Below, one piece after another: positions 32,985 to 41,075 of a stretch of DNA of 56,235 bases. The position numbers and the translations under genes were made by a program. Position 1 is the first letter of the stretch. The number at the start of each line of letters is the position of its first letter. Source of the DNA: Actinomycetota bacterium. GTDB taxonomy: Bacteria > Actinomycetota > Acidimicrobiia > Acidimicrobiales > CAIXPF01. The stretch spans positions 1 to 56,235 of the forward strand of contig VGBO01000009.1 of the NCBI GenBank assembly GCA_016870475.1, given 5' to 3'. The notes beneath the pieces were generated by a model, which worked only from the letters and a program-made list of their open reading frames with translations, did no database searches and was not told the DNA's origin.

Positions 32985-34409
32985 TCAGGAGAAACTCGTC
33001 GACCCGCCGTCGACCACGGTGACCCGCGGGACGAGGAGCGCCTCGCCGCGGAGCGCCGTCGTCGACCACGCGTCGTCGACGGACCCGCACCGCAGCACCG
33101 GCGCCGCCACCCCTGCGGCGAGGTCGAGCTCCCACAGCAACGCGACGTTCGGGCCGTGCCACCGCAACGCAAAGGAGACCGGCCCGAACCGTGTCGGGAG
33201 GCCGACGACCTCCATCGGTCGGCCGACGAGGTCCGCCGTCCAACCCGTCAGCAGGTCGAGCGTCCCGTCGGTGTCGTCGTCGACGAGGAACGCCCGGAGC
33301 GGATCGACGGCGGGCGGCGGTGATCCCGCCGCCGTGGGGGTGGAACGGCCGAACAGGCGCCGCCGGGGTCGCCGGGCGACGGCCGCAGCGGCCGGCTCCC
33401 CCGCCACCTCGAGCAGGCGCGCCGCCTGCGCGACCGCGGCCCGGGCGGAGGGGTCGCCACGACCGCGCAACGCGTCGACCGCGACGAGCACCGACGGCAC
33501 GGCCGCGCGGGCGAACTCCACGTCCGCGGTCCGGCGCTGGTGGTGGTCGAGTGCGCCGAGGAGACGCACGTGGTCGGCGTCGACGTCGGGCACCTCCGTC
33601 AACCGGGCGAGCACGCCGACCGCGTCGCCGTGATGCCCCCAGTCGTCGAGCACCGCAGCGACCGCCGGCGAGGCGCTGCCGGGCGAGAGCACGAGTGCCT
33701 CGGCGACCATGGACCGCAGGCGGTGCAGCGAGCCGTCGTCGCCGACCTCGACGCGGGTCCCGCCCTCGATCTGGCGGATCCACCCGCGGACGACCTGGTC
33801 GGCGGTCGGCAGCACCGTCGACGCCGTGGCACCGTCGGGCAGGGGCGCCAGGGCGAACCGGGTCGTCGACCCGTGTGCGAGCGGCCAGACCGCTGCGACG
33901 AGTGAGCCGACCTCGTCGATGCCCGGCTCGGCGAGCCGTTCGACGACCTCGTCGGCCCCGCCACCCGCGCGCACCGAACCCGGCGGGCGAGCGCCGACGA
34001 CGACCGCCACGTCGTCGAGGAGCAGTGCCGGGCCGTCGAGTGCGACCCGCAGCGGTCGGCCGTCGTCACGCCGCCACAGCAGCGCCGCGGCGACCGGCAG
34101 CCGACCCTCCACGGTCACCTCGGCCACGAGCTGCGGGCCGGACGGTCCCATGGCGGCATAGGTGCGACGGACGACGTCGGCCCCCTCCACCCGCACCACC
34201 GTCTCGACCACCGGTGTGCCCTCGACCGCCCGGCGACGCAACGTCGCCTCCGTCGCCGGTCGCACCCACCCCGACGCCCCGCCGAACCAGACGTCGGCGA
34301 CGAACGACGAGCCGTCCGTCGCGGTGGTACGGATCCGTCCCGTGGCGTCGACGACCGCGAGGGGGCCGCTGCCCGCGACGCCGAGGACGACGTCGGACGT
34401 CGCCGTCAC
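32985..34409 (-). CDS. Unknown protein between gpsA and rnhB; possible six-hairpin glycosidase-like fold
   Basis: 474 residues, no signal peptide. The N-terminal half looks beta-rich (VLGVAGSGPLAVVDATGRIRT, VTVEGRLPVAAALLWRRDDGRPLRVALDGPALLL), the middle is helical (VAAVLDDWGHHGDAVGVLARL, then HHQRRTADVEFARAAVPSVLVAVDAL), a short Arg/Pro linker follows near residue 350, and the C-terminus is beta again (GRPMEVVGLPTRFGPVSFALRWHGPNVALLWEL). The middle-plus-end pattern recalls alpha/alpha-barrel glycosidases with an appended beta-sandwich, but no catalytic acid pair is evident. Its GTG overlaps the gpsA stop (GTGA), so it is coupled to gpsA. I do not recognise it with confidence. Confidence 0.7.
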   Translation of the reverse strand: MTATSDVVLGVAGSGPLAVVDATGRIRTTATDGSSFVADVWFGGASGWVRPATEATLRRRAVEGTPVVETVVRVEGADVVRRTYAAMGPSGPQLVAEVTVEGRLPVAAALLWRRDDGRPLRVALDGPALLLDDVAVVVGARPPGSVRAGGGADEVVERLAEPGIDEVGSLVAAVWPLAHGSTTRFALAPLPDGATASTVLPTADQVVRGWIRQIEGGTRVEVGDDGSLHRLRSMVAEALVLSPGSASPAVAAVLDDWGHHGDAVGVLARLTEVPDVDADHVRLLGALDHHQRRTADVEFARAAVPSVLVAVDALRGRGDPSARAAVAQAARLLEVAGEPAAAAVARRPRRRLFGRSTPTAAGSPPPAVDPLRAFLVDDDTDGTLDLLTGWTADLVGRPMEVVGLPTRFGPVSFALRWHGPNVALLWELDLAAGVAAPVLRCGSVDDAWSTTALRGEALLVPRVTVVDGGSTSFS

Positions 34410-35407
34410 CGGGAACGCAGCGCGGCCTGCGGCGACCGGCGCAACAGCCCCCGGTACGCCTCCGCCGGCGACCGCCCGTAGTTCACGACCGCGTCCATCT
34501 CCGCACAGATCGGCAGGTCGATGCCGTGCCGACGGGCGAGCGCCATCACCGATGCGGCGGCGCGTACCCCTTCGACACCGTTCGGGTACACCTCGAGCAG
34601 TTCGTCGAGCGGGCGACCACGGCCGAGCTCCTCGCCGAAAGACCGGTTCCGGCCCTCCGCCGCGATGCAGGTCGCGATCAGGTCACCCATCCCGGCGAGC
34701 CCGGAGAGCGTCTCCGACCGTCCGCCGAGCGCCGTCCCGAGCCGCATCATCTCGCCGAATCCTCGGGTGATCACCGTCGCACGGGTGTTGTCACCCGTGC
34801 CGAGGCCGTCCGCGATGCCCGAGGCCAGCGCGATCACGTTCTTCACCGCGCCGGCGATCTCGCAGCCGACGACGTCGTCGTTGGGGTAGACCCGGAACAG
34901 GTCCGAGGCGAACACCCGCTGCAGGACCTCGCTGATGTGGGGCACCCCGAGAGCGATCACCGCGGCAGCGGCCTGACCGTCGAGGATCTCCCGGGAGAGG
35001 TTCGGCCCGGTCAGCACCCCGACGGGATGGCCCGGCAGCACCTCCTCGACGATCTCGGTCATGCGCAGGTTCGTCCCGGGCTCGAGACCCTTGGTCAGGC
35101 TGACCACCGGGACCCACGGCCGCACGTGCGCGGCGACCTCGTCGAGCGTGTCCCGGAACACGTGGGACGGCACCGCCATCACCACGACGTCGGCCGCCTC
35201 GACCGCGTCCTGCAGCGACGCGGTCGCCCGCAACGCCGGATCGAGTGCGAAGCCGGGCAGGTACCGGGAGTTCGTCGCGTGCCGGTCGATCTCCTCGGCG
35301 AGCGCAGGGTCGCGAGCCCACAGCGTCGTCGACGCGTTGCGCACGGCGAGGTTCGCCACGGTGGTCCCCCACGGACCGGCTCCGACGACGACGACCCGCA
35401 CGTTCAT
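34406..35407 (-). CDS. gpsA: Glycerol-3-phosphate dehydrogenase [NAD(P)+]
   Basis: 333 residues. The N-terminal NAD(P) fold is RVVVVGAGPWGTTVANLAVRN. GLEPGTNLRMTEIV, VLTGPNLSREI, GAVKNVIALASGIADGLGTGDNTRATVITRGFGEM and LAGMGDLIATC are diagnostic for GpsA; the catalytic lysine is in the AVKN stretch. It makes sn-glycerol 3-phosphate for phospholipids. ATG 35407 follows TAGGGT (35420-35415) by seven bases. First gene of a gpsA-unknown-rnhB operon. Confidence 0.95.
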   Translation of the reverse strand: MNVRVVVVGAGPWGTTVANLAVRNASTTLWARDPALAEEIDRHATNSRYLPGFALDPALRATASLQDAVEAADVVVMAVPSHVFRDTLDEVAAHVRPWVPVVSLTKGLEPGTNLRMTEIVEEVLPGHPVGVLTGPNLSREILDGQAAAAVIALGVPHISEVLQRVFASDLFRVYPNDDVVGCEIAGAVKNVIALASGIADGLGTGDNTRATVITRGFGEMMRLGTALGGRSETLSGLAGMGDLIATCIAAEGRNRSFGEELGRGRPLDELLEVYPNGVEGVRAAASVMALARRHGIDLPICAEMDAVVNYGRSPAEAYRGLLRRSPQAALRSR

Positions 35408-35470
35408 GCGCCACACCCTAGGGCGCGCCCGCCGCATCGTCTCGGATGCCGCACCCCTAGAGTCGGCCCC

Positions 35471-36070
35471 GTGACCGCAGCCGTGCTCGTCCCGGTGAAG
35501 GCGTTCGGGCAGGCGAAGGCACGGCTCGCCGACGTCCTCGACCCGACCGGTCGCGCCCGGCTCGCCCGAGCGCTCGCGACCCGGGTGGTCCGGGCCGCCG
35601 CCCCGCTCCCCGTCACCGTCGTCTGCGACGACCCGGCGGTCGCCGCGTGGGCGGAATCGGTCGGAGCGACGGTGCTGCACTGCCCCGAGAGGGGCCTCGA
35701 CGCGGCGGTTCGTCACGGCACCACGACCCTCGCCGCCCGGGGCGTTCACCGCGTCGTCGTCGCCCACGCCGACCTCGCGGAGCCCCGGGGGCTCGCCCGG
35801 CTCGCCGGGGGCACAGGCGTGACGATCGTGCCGGACCGCCACGACGACGGCACGAACGTGCTCGTCGTCCCGACCGGGGTCGACTTCACGTTCGCGTACG
35901 GCCCGCAGTCCTTCCACCGCCACGGGGCCGAGGCGCTCCGGCATCGTCTCGCACTCCGCGTCGTGCGCGATCCCCGCCTCGGCTGGGACGTCGACCACCC
36001 CGAGGACCTGCGCGGTTCCCCCGCCGACCTCGACGACCTCGACGACCTCGACGACCTCGACGCCGTCTAG
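35471..36070 (+). CDS. cofC: F420 biosynthesis guanylyltransferase CofC/FbiD
   Basis: 199 residues. VLVPVKAFGQAKARLADVLDPTGRARLARALATRVV and VVAHADLAEPRGLARL followed by VTIVPDRHDDGTNVLVVPTG are the nucleotidyltransferase signatures of CofC. It activates a three-carbon phospho-acid (phosphoenolpyruvate in mycobacterial FbiD) with GTP for coenzyme F420 assembly. The C-terminus ends in four D-L-D repeats encoded by a 9-base tandem repeat. GTG 35471 follows TAGAGT (35458-35463) by seven bases; the TAG stop forms the next gene's -10. Confidence 0.9.
   Translation: MTAAVLVPVKAFGQAKARLADVLDPTGRARLARALATRVVRAAAPLPVTVVCDDPAVAAWAESVGATVLHCPERGLDAAVRHGTTTLAARGVHRVVVAHADLAEPRGLARLAGGTGVTIVPDRHDDGTNVLVVPTGVDFTFAYGPQSFHRHGAEALRHRLALRVVRDPRLGWDVDHPEDLRGSPADLDDLDDLDDLDAV
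36026..36061 (+). repeat. Four perfect tandem copies of GACCTCGAC
   Basis: A 9-base unit repeated four times without change, in frame, encoding Asp-Leu-Asp four times at the CofC C-terminus. Slippage would add or remove three residues without shifting frame. Confidence 0.9.
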
Positions 36071-36073
36071 CGT
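36068..36073 (+). promoter_or_regulatory. -10 hexamer TAGCGT, fused to the cofC stop codon
   Basis: Seven bases before the GTG of the PIG-L gene. Bases 36068-36070 are also the cofC stop TAG. Confidence 0.6.
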
Positions 36074-36080
36074 CCCAGCG

Positions 36081-36878
36081 GTGACCTCCCGCGACCGCAG
36101 CGCCGACGACGGCACCACCGCACCGCTCACCTACGGCGCCGTCGCCGCCACGGTGCAGCGCGACCTCCCGACCCCTGCCCGGGTGCTCGCCACCGGCGCG
36201 CACCCCGACGACATCGAGTTCGGCTGCGGTGGGACCCTCGCCAAGTGGGCGGCCGCCGGCGCGGAGATCCACCACCTCGTGTTCACCGACGGCTCGAAGG
36301 GGACCTGGGACCCGGGCGTCGACCCCGCGGAACTGGTGGTCCTGCGACGGTCCGAGCAGCGTGCCGCCGCAGCAGCGCTCGGCGCACGCGGCGAGGTCGT
36401 GTTCTGCGGGTGGACCGACGGTGAGCTCGAGTCGGGCCTACGCCAGCGCGGGGTGACCGCGTCGTGGATCCGACGACTCCGCCCCGACGTCGTGATCGGC
36501 CACGACCCCTGGAAGCGCTACCGCCTCCACCCCGACCACCGCAACGCCGGGCTCCTCGCCGTCGAGGGCATCGTCGCCGCACGGGACCCGCTGTTCTTCC
36601 CCGAACAGGCGCTCTCGCCGCACCGGCCGTCGGCACTGCTGCTGTACGAGGCCGACGAGGTCGACCACGTCGAGGACGTCACCGGGTTCGCCGAGCGCAA
36701 GATCGACGCGCTGCTCGCGCACGCGAGCCAGTTCCGCTCGACCATGCACATCGACGGCGACGACGACGGCCGCCAGCTCGCCGTCTTCCGCGGCCGCATC
36801 CTCGACCGGCTCGCCGACCACGGCGGGATCGTCGGCGTCGCCGAGGGCGAGGCGTTCAAGCGCATCGACCGGCTGTGA
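36081..36878 (+). CDS. PIG-L family N-acetylglucosaminyl/LmbE-like deacetylase
   Basis: 265 residues. The zinc motif AHPDDIEFGCGGTLAKW and the downstream HPDHRNAGLLAVEGI are those of the PIG-L/MshB superfamily, which deacetylates GlcNAc-inositol in mycothiol synthesis or related amidated sugars. Nothing distinguishes MshB from other LmbE-like deacetylases here; no other mycothiol gene is in the window. Its TGA overlaps the next GTG by three bases (GTGA), so the DUF429 gene is coupled to it. Confidence 0.88.
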   Translation: MTSRDRSADDGTTAPLTYGAVAATVQRDLPTPARVLATGAHPDDIEFGCGGTLAKWAAAGAEIHHLVFTDGSKGTWDPGVDPAELVVLRRSEQRAAAAALGARGEVVFCGWTDGELESGLRQRGVTASWIRRLRPDVVIGHDPWKRYRLHPDHRNAGLLAVEGIVAARDPLFFPEQALSPHRPSALLLYEADEVDHVEDVTGFAERKIDALLAHASQFRSTMHIDGDDDGRQLAVFRGRILDRLADHGGIVGVAEGEAFKRIDRL

Positions 36879-37591
36879 CCGGCGCCGTCCAGGGCGATGG
36901 ACCCGACCTCGTCGCCGGCGTCGACGGGTGCCGCGGCGGATGGGTGGTCGTGACCGTCGGCTGCACGCCGCAGGACCGCGTCCGCCCCTCGGTGGTCGTG
37001 TGCGCGACGTTCGCCGAGGTGGCCCGGCGCCGGTTCCGTGCCATCGCCGTCGACATGCCCATCGGGCTGCCCACCGCCGGCGCCCGTGCCGCCGACGTCG
37101 CGACCCGGGCGGTGCTCGGGCCGCGACGTTCCTCGGTGTTCCCCGCCCCGGTCCGAGGGGTCCTCGACGCCGTCGAGTACGCCGAGGCCTCGGCCCGGCA
37201 CCGCAGCATCGACGGGCGCGGCCTCACCCGCCAGGCGTGGAATCTGCTCCCGAAGATCCGCGAGGTCGACGCCGTGGTGCGCGCCGAGGGCGACGACCGC
37301 ATCCGGGAGGCACACCCCGAGGCGGCGTTCGCAGCGCTCGCCGGGGCGCCGCTCGTGGACCCCAAGCGCAGCGCCTCGGGTGCGGCCCGGCGGCGAGCCC
37401 TCCTCCGTGCCGCCCTGCCCGAGCTCGCATCGACGCTCGACGCCGGTCCGCCGGCCGGGGCGGCGGCCGACGACCTCGCCGACGCAGCGGTGCTCGCGTG
37501 GAGCGCACGCCGCCTCGTCACCGGGACGGCGGTCACCGTCGGCGACGGGGCTCCCGACGCAATGGGACTGCGCATGCGCATCTGTTGGTGA
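36875..37591 (+). CDS. DUF429-family protein
   Basis: 238 residues. The DUF429 pattern is clear: VAGVDGCRGGWVVVTV at the start, IAVDMPIGLPTAGARAADVATRAVLGPRRSSVFPAPVR, and a middle KIREVDAVV, EAHPEAAFAAL. The acidic residues in VDGC and VDMPIG suggest an RNase H-like nuclease or phosphotransferase fold; no function is established. Translationally coupled to the PIG-L gene. Confidence 0.88.
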   Translation: MTGAVQGDGPDLVAGVDGCRGGWVVVTVGCTPQDRVRPSVVVCATFAEVARRRFRAIAVDMPIGLPTAGARAADVATRAVLGPRRSSVFPAPVRGVLDAVEYAEASARHRSIDGRGLTRQAWNLLPKIREVDAVVRAEGDDRIREAHPEAAFAALAGAPLVDPKRSASGAARRRALLRAALPELASTLDAGPPAGAAADDLADAAVLAWSARRLVTGTAVTVGDGAPDAMGLRMRICW

Positions 37592-37608
37592 CCGGTCGCC
37601 GGGCACCC

Positions 37609-37638
37609 TTGAGGCCGCCGCCCCCGGGGCGCTAGCGT
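37609..37638 (+). promoter_or_regulatory. Promoter of the first whiB gene
   Basis: TTGAGG (37609-37614), an 18-base spacer and TAGCGT (37633-37638). The start codon is at 37687, so unlike most genes here this one has a leader of about 40 bases, with a GAGAGGA element in it. Confidence 0.55.
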
Positions 37639-37686
37639 GCCCGCCCGGGGGGAACCACGTCCGACGCGGAGAGGATCCCGACACAG

Positions 37687-38010
37687 ATGAGCACGACGGC
37701 TGCACGGCGGAACGCCGAAGTCGACCCCGTCCCGCCCGGTGCCTGGATGGCGGATGGTTCCTGTCGGGGTCACACCGACCTGTTCTTCGCTCCCCACGCC
37801 GAACGCCCCCAGGCGCGCCTACGACGTGAGGCGAAGGCCCGGGTGCTCTGCCAGGGGTGCCCCTCGCTCGAACCTTGCCGTACCTGGGCCCGTGAGCAGC
37901 GGGAGTACGGGTTCTGGGGTGGCGAGAGCGAAGAGGAACGGTTCCGTGCCGGCTTCGCCGTGACCGTCGCCGCACCGGGCGCCCGCCCCCGCACGCTCGT
38001 CGACGTCTGA
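37687..38010 (+). CDS. WhiB-family iron-sulfur transcriptional regulator
   Basis: 107 residues. Four cluster cysteines: Cys26 (DGSCRG), then Cys55-x2-Cys58-x5-Cys64. The WhiB turn GFWGGESEEER follows, with a short basic tail. WhiB proteins bind a [4Fe-4S] cluster and regulate cell division, redox or stress genes through the sigma factor. The block ERPQARLRREAKAR is almost the same as in the second whiB 11 kb away, so they are close paralogues. Subclass not assigned. Confidence 0.93.
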   Translation: MSTTAARRNAEVDPVPPGAWMADGSCRGHTDLFFAPHAERPQARLRREAKARVLCQGCPSLEPCRTWAREQREYGFWGGESEEERFRAGFAVTVAAPGARPRTLVDV

Positions 38011-38115
38011 CCGGGGCGCCGGGACGTCACAGCCCTCGGGCAGACTCGGCACCGCGGGTCCGACCCTCCCGCCCTGCACCCGGGGTCGCACCGTCGTGCG
38101 AACCGGAGTCCTGCG

Positions 38116-38940
38116 TTGCCCCACGCCAGTTCGAGATCCTCGGGCCGTTCCGGCCCCAACCCCCTCGGCCGGACGGCCGCAGTGCTCGCCGGCCTCGTGG
38201 CGGACGGCGCACCGGCGCTCGTCGCGAGCCTCGGCCGGACGGACCACGGCGTCGTGCCGCTCCTCCTCGCCGCAGTGCCTGGTGACGGCAGCCTCGACGC
38301 CCTGATCGGCTGGAGGGCCGCGCCCGACCACGACGCGGTGGCCGTCGCCGTGCCCGCCCGGGCGGTAGACCGACCCGGAGACGACGACGTGGCGATCGCG
38401 CACGTCGTCGACCGTCGGGGCCGGTCCGCAACGGTGCGCAGCGCCGCTCCGGGCGCCTGTCGGCACGTCCCGACCTCCGCGGTCGGCGGGCGCATCGACG
38501 ACCTCTGCCGAAGGTCCCTCGACCTGCCGACCCCCGCGGCGACCGGTCCGACGACCTGCTACTGGGCGGGCACGCTGCTCGTCGCTCTGGCCACGACGAG
38601 GGTCCGTTGCTGGGCGGACGTCGCCCGCACGGCGAACCGCCACCTCGGCGTCACCGTGTCGGTCGACGACCCGACCGACCTCGCCGCCGCCCTCCGACGG
38701 CTAGGCGCCGGCCTCGACTGGTCGAGGATCCGCCGGGCGGTGCGCGACGGCGCGCACGCCGCCCCCGGGCTCGACCCGTCCGCCGCAGCGTGGATGGACG
38801 ACGGCATGTTCGCCCGATGGTCGCTCGGGGCGCTCCGTCACGCCGCACCCCTGCACCGGGTGCTCCTCGACCTGCCACCCCCGACCGCCTCCGCACTGAC
38901 CGCGGCGCTCTCGGCCTGCGGTACCGTTCCACGCCGATGA
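38116..38940 (+). CDS. Unknown protein downstream of whiB
   Basis: Up to 274 residues from TTG 38116; GTG 38182 is another possible start, and neither has a convincing ribosome site or -10. The sequence is Ala/Arg-rich with alternating strand-like segments (VAVAVPARAVDR, AIAHVVDRRGRSATVRS), and a C-terminal helical part (LAAALRRLGAGLDWSRIRRAVRDGAHAAPG, then MDDGMFARWSLGALRHAAP). No domain recognised, no signal peptide. It overlaps the thioesterase start by four bases (ATGA), which supports its 3' end and an operon. Confidence 0.65.
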   Translation: MPHASSRSSGRSGPNPLGRTAAVLAGLVADGAPALVASLGRTDHGVVPLLLAAVPGDGSLDALIGWRAAPDHDAVAVAVPARAVDRPGDDDVAIAHVVDRRGRSATVRSAAPGACRHVPTSAVGGRIDDLCRRSLDLPTPAATGPTTCYWAGTLLVALATTRVRCWADVARTANRHLGVTVSVDDPTDLAAALRRLGAGLDWSRIRRAVRDGAHAAPGLDPSAAAWMDDGMFARWSLGALRHAAPLHRVLLDLPPPTASALTAALSACGTVPRR

Positions 38941-39410
38941 GCATCCCGGAGACCGCCGCACCGAACGCCGCCCGATTCGCCGAGCTCCCCTCGGACCGGG
39001 CAGCGCCCTGGGCGCGCTTCCTGCGCCCCGACCGGGTGATCTTCCCCACGCACGCCGGCATCGTGCTCGAGGAGGTCCGGGCCGGGTACGCCCGCCTCCG
39101 TCTGCCGGTCCGAGCCGAGGTCAGCCAGGTCGCCGGCCTGCTCCACGGCGGCGCGCTCGCCACCCTCCTCGACACCGCCGCCGTGCCGGCGGTCGCCACC
39201 GCCTACCCGGAACAGCCCGACATGGTCACCGTGTCGCTGCACATCGACTTCTGCGGCGCCGTGCGCGACGAGGACGCCGTCGCCGAGGCATGGGTCACCC
39301 GGGCCACCGGATCACTCGCGTTCGTGCAGGCCGAGGCACGCGGAGCAGCGAGCGGCGAGCTGGCGGCCACGGCGTCGTCGGTGTTCCGGGTGCGGCCCCG
39401 GTCGCACTGA
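38937..39410 (+). CDS. PaaI-like hotdog thioesterase
   Basis: 157 residues, single hotdog fold. ARLRLPVRAEVSQVAGLLHGGALATLLDTAAVPAVATAYPE includes the active-site HGG(A) loop with Asp on the following helix; SLHIDFCGAVRDED and the final VQAEARG strand complete it. It hydrolyses acyl- or aryl-CoA thioesters in the cytoplasm. It overlaps the upstream stop, and TACCGT (38922-38927) nine bases before the ATG may also give it its own leaderless message. Confidence 0.88.
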   Translation: MSIPETAAPNAARFAELPSDRAAPWARFLRPDRVIFPTHAGIVLEEVRAGYARLRLPVRAEVSQVAGLLHGGALATLLDTAAVPAVATAYPEQPDMVTVSLHIDFCGAVRDEDAVAEAWVTRATGSLAFVQAEARGAASGELAATASSVFRVRPRSH

Positions 39411-39419
39411 CCCCGACGC

Positions 39420-40115
39420 TCAGTCGAGCGTCGACACCATGATCCGGTCGGCGGCGAACCGTCCGATGCCCACGCTGCGACCGGCGACCTCGACGGTCAC
39501 CGTGCCGTCGGGCGACACCGCGGTGAGCAACCCCTCGTTCCCGGGGGTCACCGACGCCGCCTCGAGGAAGGTGAGCAGACCGTCGGTGAACTCGAGTTCC
39601 TCGGGGATCCGGGTGACGACGAACCGTTCCCCGACCCGCACGTCGCAGAGCATCACCGTGTCCGGCGGCAGGTAGCCCGACCCGGGGATCGGGTTGCCGT
39701 GGGGACAGGTCGTCGGGGAGCCGAGCACCCGGTCGAGCGCCGCCTCGACGTTGGGGGAGATGACCGCCTCCCAGCGGTTGGCCTCGACGTGCGCCTCGGC
39801 CCACGACAGGCCGAGGATGTCGGTGAGCATCCGCTCGGCCAGACGGTGCCGGCGCACCACCCGCACGGCCAGCGCCTCGCCTCGCGGCGTGAGCTCGATC
39901 CCGCCGTCGAGGGTCACCAAGCCCTCCGCCCCGAGCCGGCGGATCATCTCCGACACCGACGGTCGGGAGACCCCGAGCCGCTCGGCGATCCGGGCCTGGA
40001 TGACCTCGACGTCGTCCTCGTGCAGCTCGAAGATGGTCTCGCAGTACTGCGCGAACGCCGGATTCAGCCCCTCGAGGCCGGCATCACCGTGCGGAGCCGT
40101 CGGAACGAACGTCAT
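39420..40115 (-). CDS. DtxR/IdeR-family metal-dependent repressor with altered primary metal site
   Basis: 231 residues. Winged helix (ARIAERLGVSRPSVSEMIRRLGAEGLV), dimer domain (VVRRHRLAERMLTDILGLSWAEAHVEANRWEAVIS), C-terminal SH3-like/FeoA domain (VMLCDVRVGERFVVTRIPEE). By alignment with IdeR the ancillary-site residues are kept (His90, Glu94, His109), but the primary-site Met, Cys and His are replaced by Gln23, Asn113 and Ala117; Glu116 remains. It may sense a different metal or lack one site. ATG 40115 follows TACGCT (40129-40124) by eight bases. Confidence 0.88.
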   Translation of the reverse strand: MTFVPTAPHGDAGLEGLNPAFAQYCETIFELHEDDVEVIQARIAERLGVSRPSVSEMIRRLGAEGLVTLDGGIELTPRGEALAVRVVRRHRLAERMLTDILGLSWAEAHVEANRWEAVISPNVEAALDRVLGSPTTCPHGNPIPGSGYLPPDTVMLCDVRVGERFVVTRIPEELEFTDGLLTFLEAASVTPGNEGLLTAVSPDGTVTVEVAGRSVGIGRFAADRIMVSTLD

Positions 40116-40183
40116 CGCCGCCCAGCGTAGTGGAGCCGTCCCGGCCGATGGCGGGCCGTGGACCGTCGGTATCGTGCGGTCCG

Positions 40184-41059
40184 ATGCCATTCCGCGACGC
40201 TTCTCGGCACACCCGGTCCCGGCGGGTGACGGCGGGTGCTGCGCTCGTGCTCGGCGGGCTCGTCGCCGCCTGCTCGCCCACCGAGCCGGCTGCGGGTCCC
40301 GCCACGACGGCGACCTCGACCCTTCGGACCGTCACGGTGCGCGCCGAGGTGGTCGGCACCCTCCCCCACGACCCGACCGCGTTCACGCAGGGTCTCGAGC
40401 TGCACGACGGCGTGCTCATCGAATCGACCGGGCTCGTCGGGTTCTCGTCACTGCGCGTCACCGATCTCCGCACCGGCGACGAACGTCGTGTCACGGTGCC
40501 CCCACCCCACTTCGCCGAGGGTGCCACCGTGGTCGGGGACCTCATCGTGCAGCTCACGTGGCGCACCGGGGTCGCCTTCACCTACGACCGTTCGAGCCTC
40601 GCCCCCGGGCCGACCTTCCGCTACGCGGGCGAAGGGTGGGGGATCTGCGACGACGGCACCCGGCTCGTGCAGTCCGACGGCTCCGCCCGGCTCACGTTCC
40701 GAGCCCGGGACACCTTCGCCGTCATCGGCCACATAGACGTCGTCGACGACGAAGGTCGACCCGTGCGTCGGCTGAACGAGCTCGAGTGCGTCCCGCCGAC
40801 GGGCGGCACCCTGCGGCCTCCGCTCAGCGCCGCGGGCCCGACCGTGTGGGCGAACGTTTGGCAGACGGACACCGTCGTCGGGATCGACCCGACCACCGGC
40901 GCCGTGCGCGCCGAGCTCGACGTCGCCGCGCTCCGTCCACCCGGAGCGGGTCCCGACGACGTGGCGAACGGCATCGCCCTCGACCGCTCCGACGGCACGC
41001 TCCTGCTCACCGGCAAGCGCTGGCCGCTCATCCACCGGGTCCGGCTCACCAGCGGCTGA
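40184..41059 (+). CDS. Glutaminyl-peptide cyclotransferase lipoprotein
   Basis: 291 residues. Arg-rich N-terminus, hydrophobic stretch and lipobox GGLVAAC (Cys near 30) indicate a lipoprotein. The beta-propeller glutamine cyclotransferase motifs follow: LPHDPTAFTQGLELHDG, GEGWGICDDG, RLNELECV, VWANVWQTDTVVGID, ANGIALD. It converts N-terminal glutamine of peptides to pyroglutamate outside the membrane. ATG 40184 follows TATCGT (40170-40175) by eight bases; divergent from the DtxR-type gene. Confidence 0.9.
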   Translation: MPFRDASRHTRSRRVTAGAALVLGGLVAACSPTEPAAGPATTATSTLRTVTVRAEVVGTLPHDPTAFTQGLELHDGVLIESTGLVGFSSLRVTDLRTGDERRVTVPPPHFAEGATVVGDLIVQLTWRTGVAFTYDRSSLAPGPTFRYAGEGWGICDDGTRLVQSDGSARLTFRARDTFAVIGHIDVVDDEGRPVRRLNELECVPPTGGTLRPPLSAAGPTVWANVWQTDTVVGIDPTTGAVRAELDVAALRPPGAGPDDVANGIALDRSDGTLLLTGKRWPLIHRVRLTSG

Positions 41060-41075
41060 CCGGCCGGGGCTCCGA

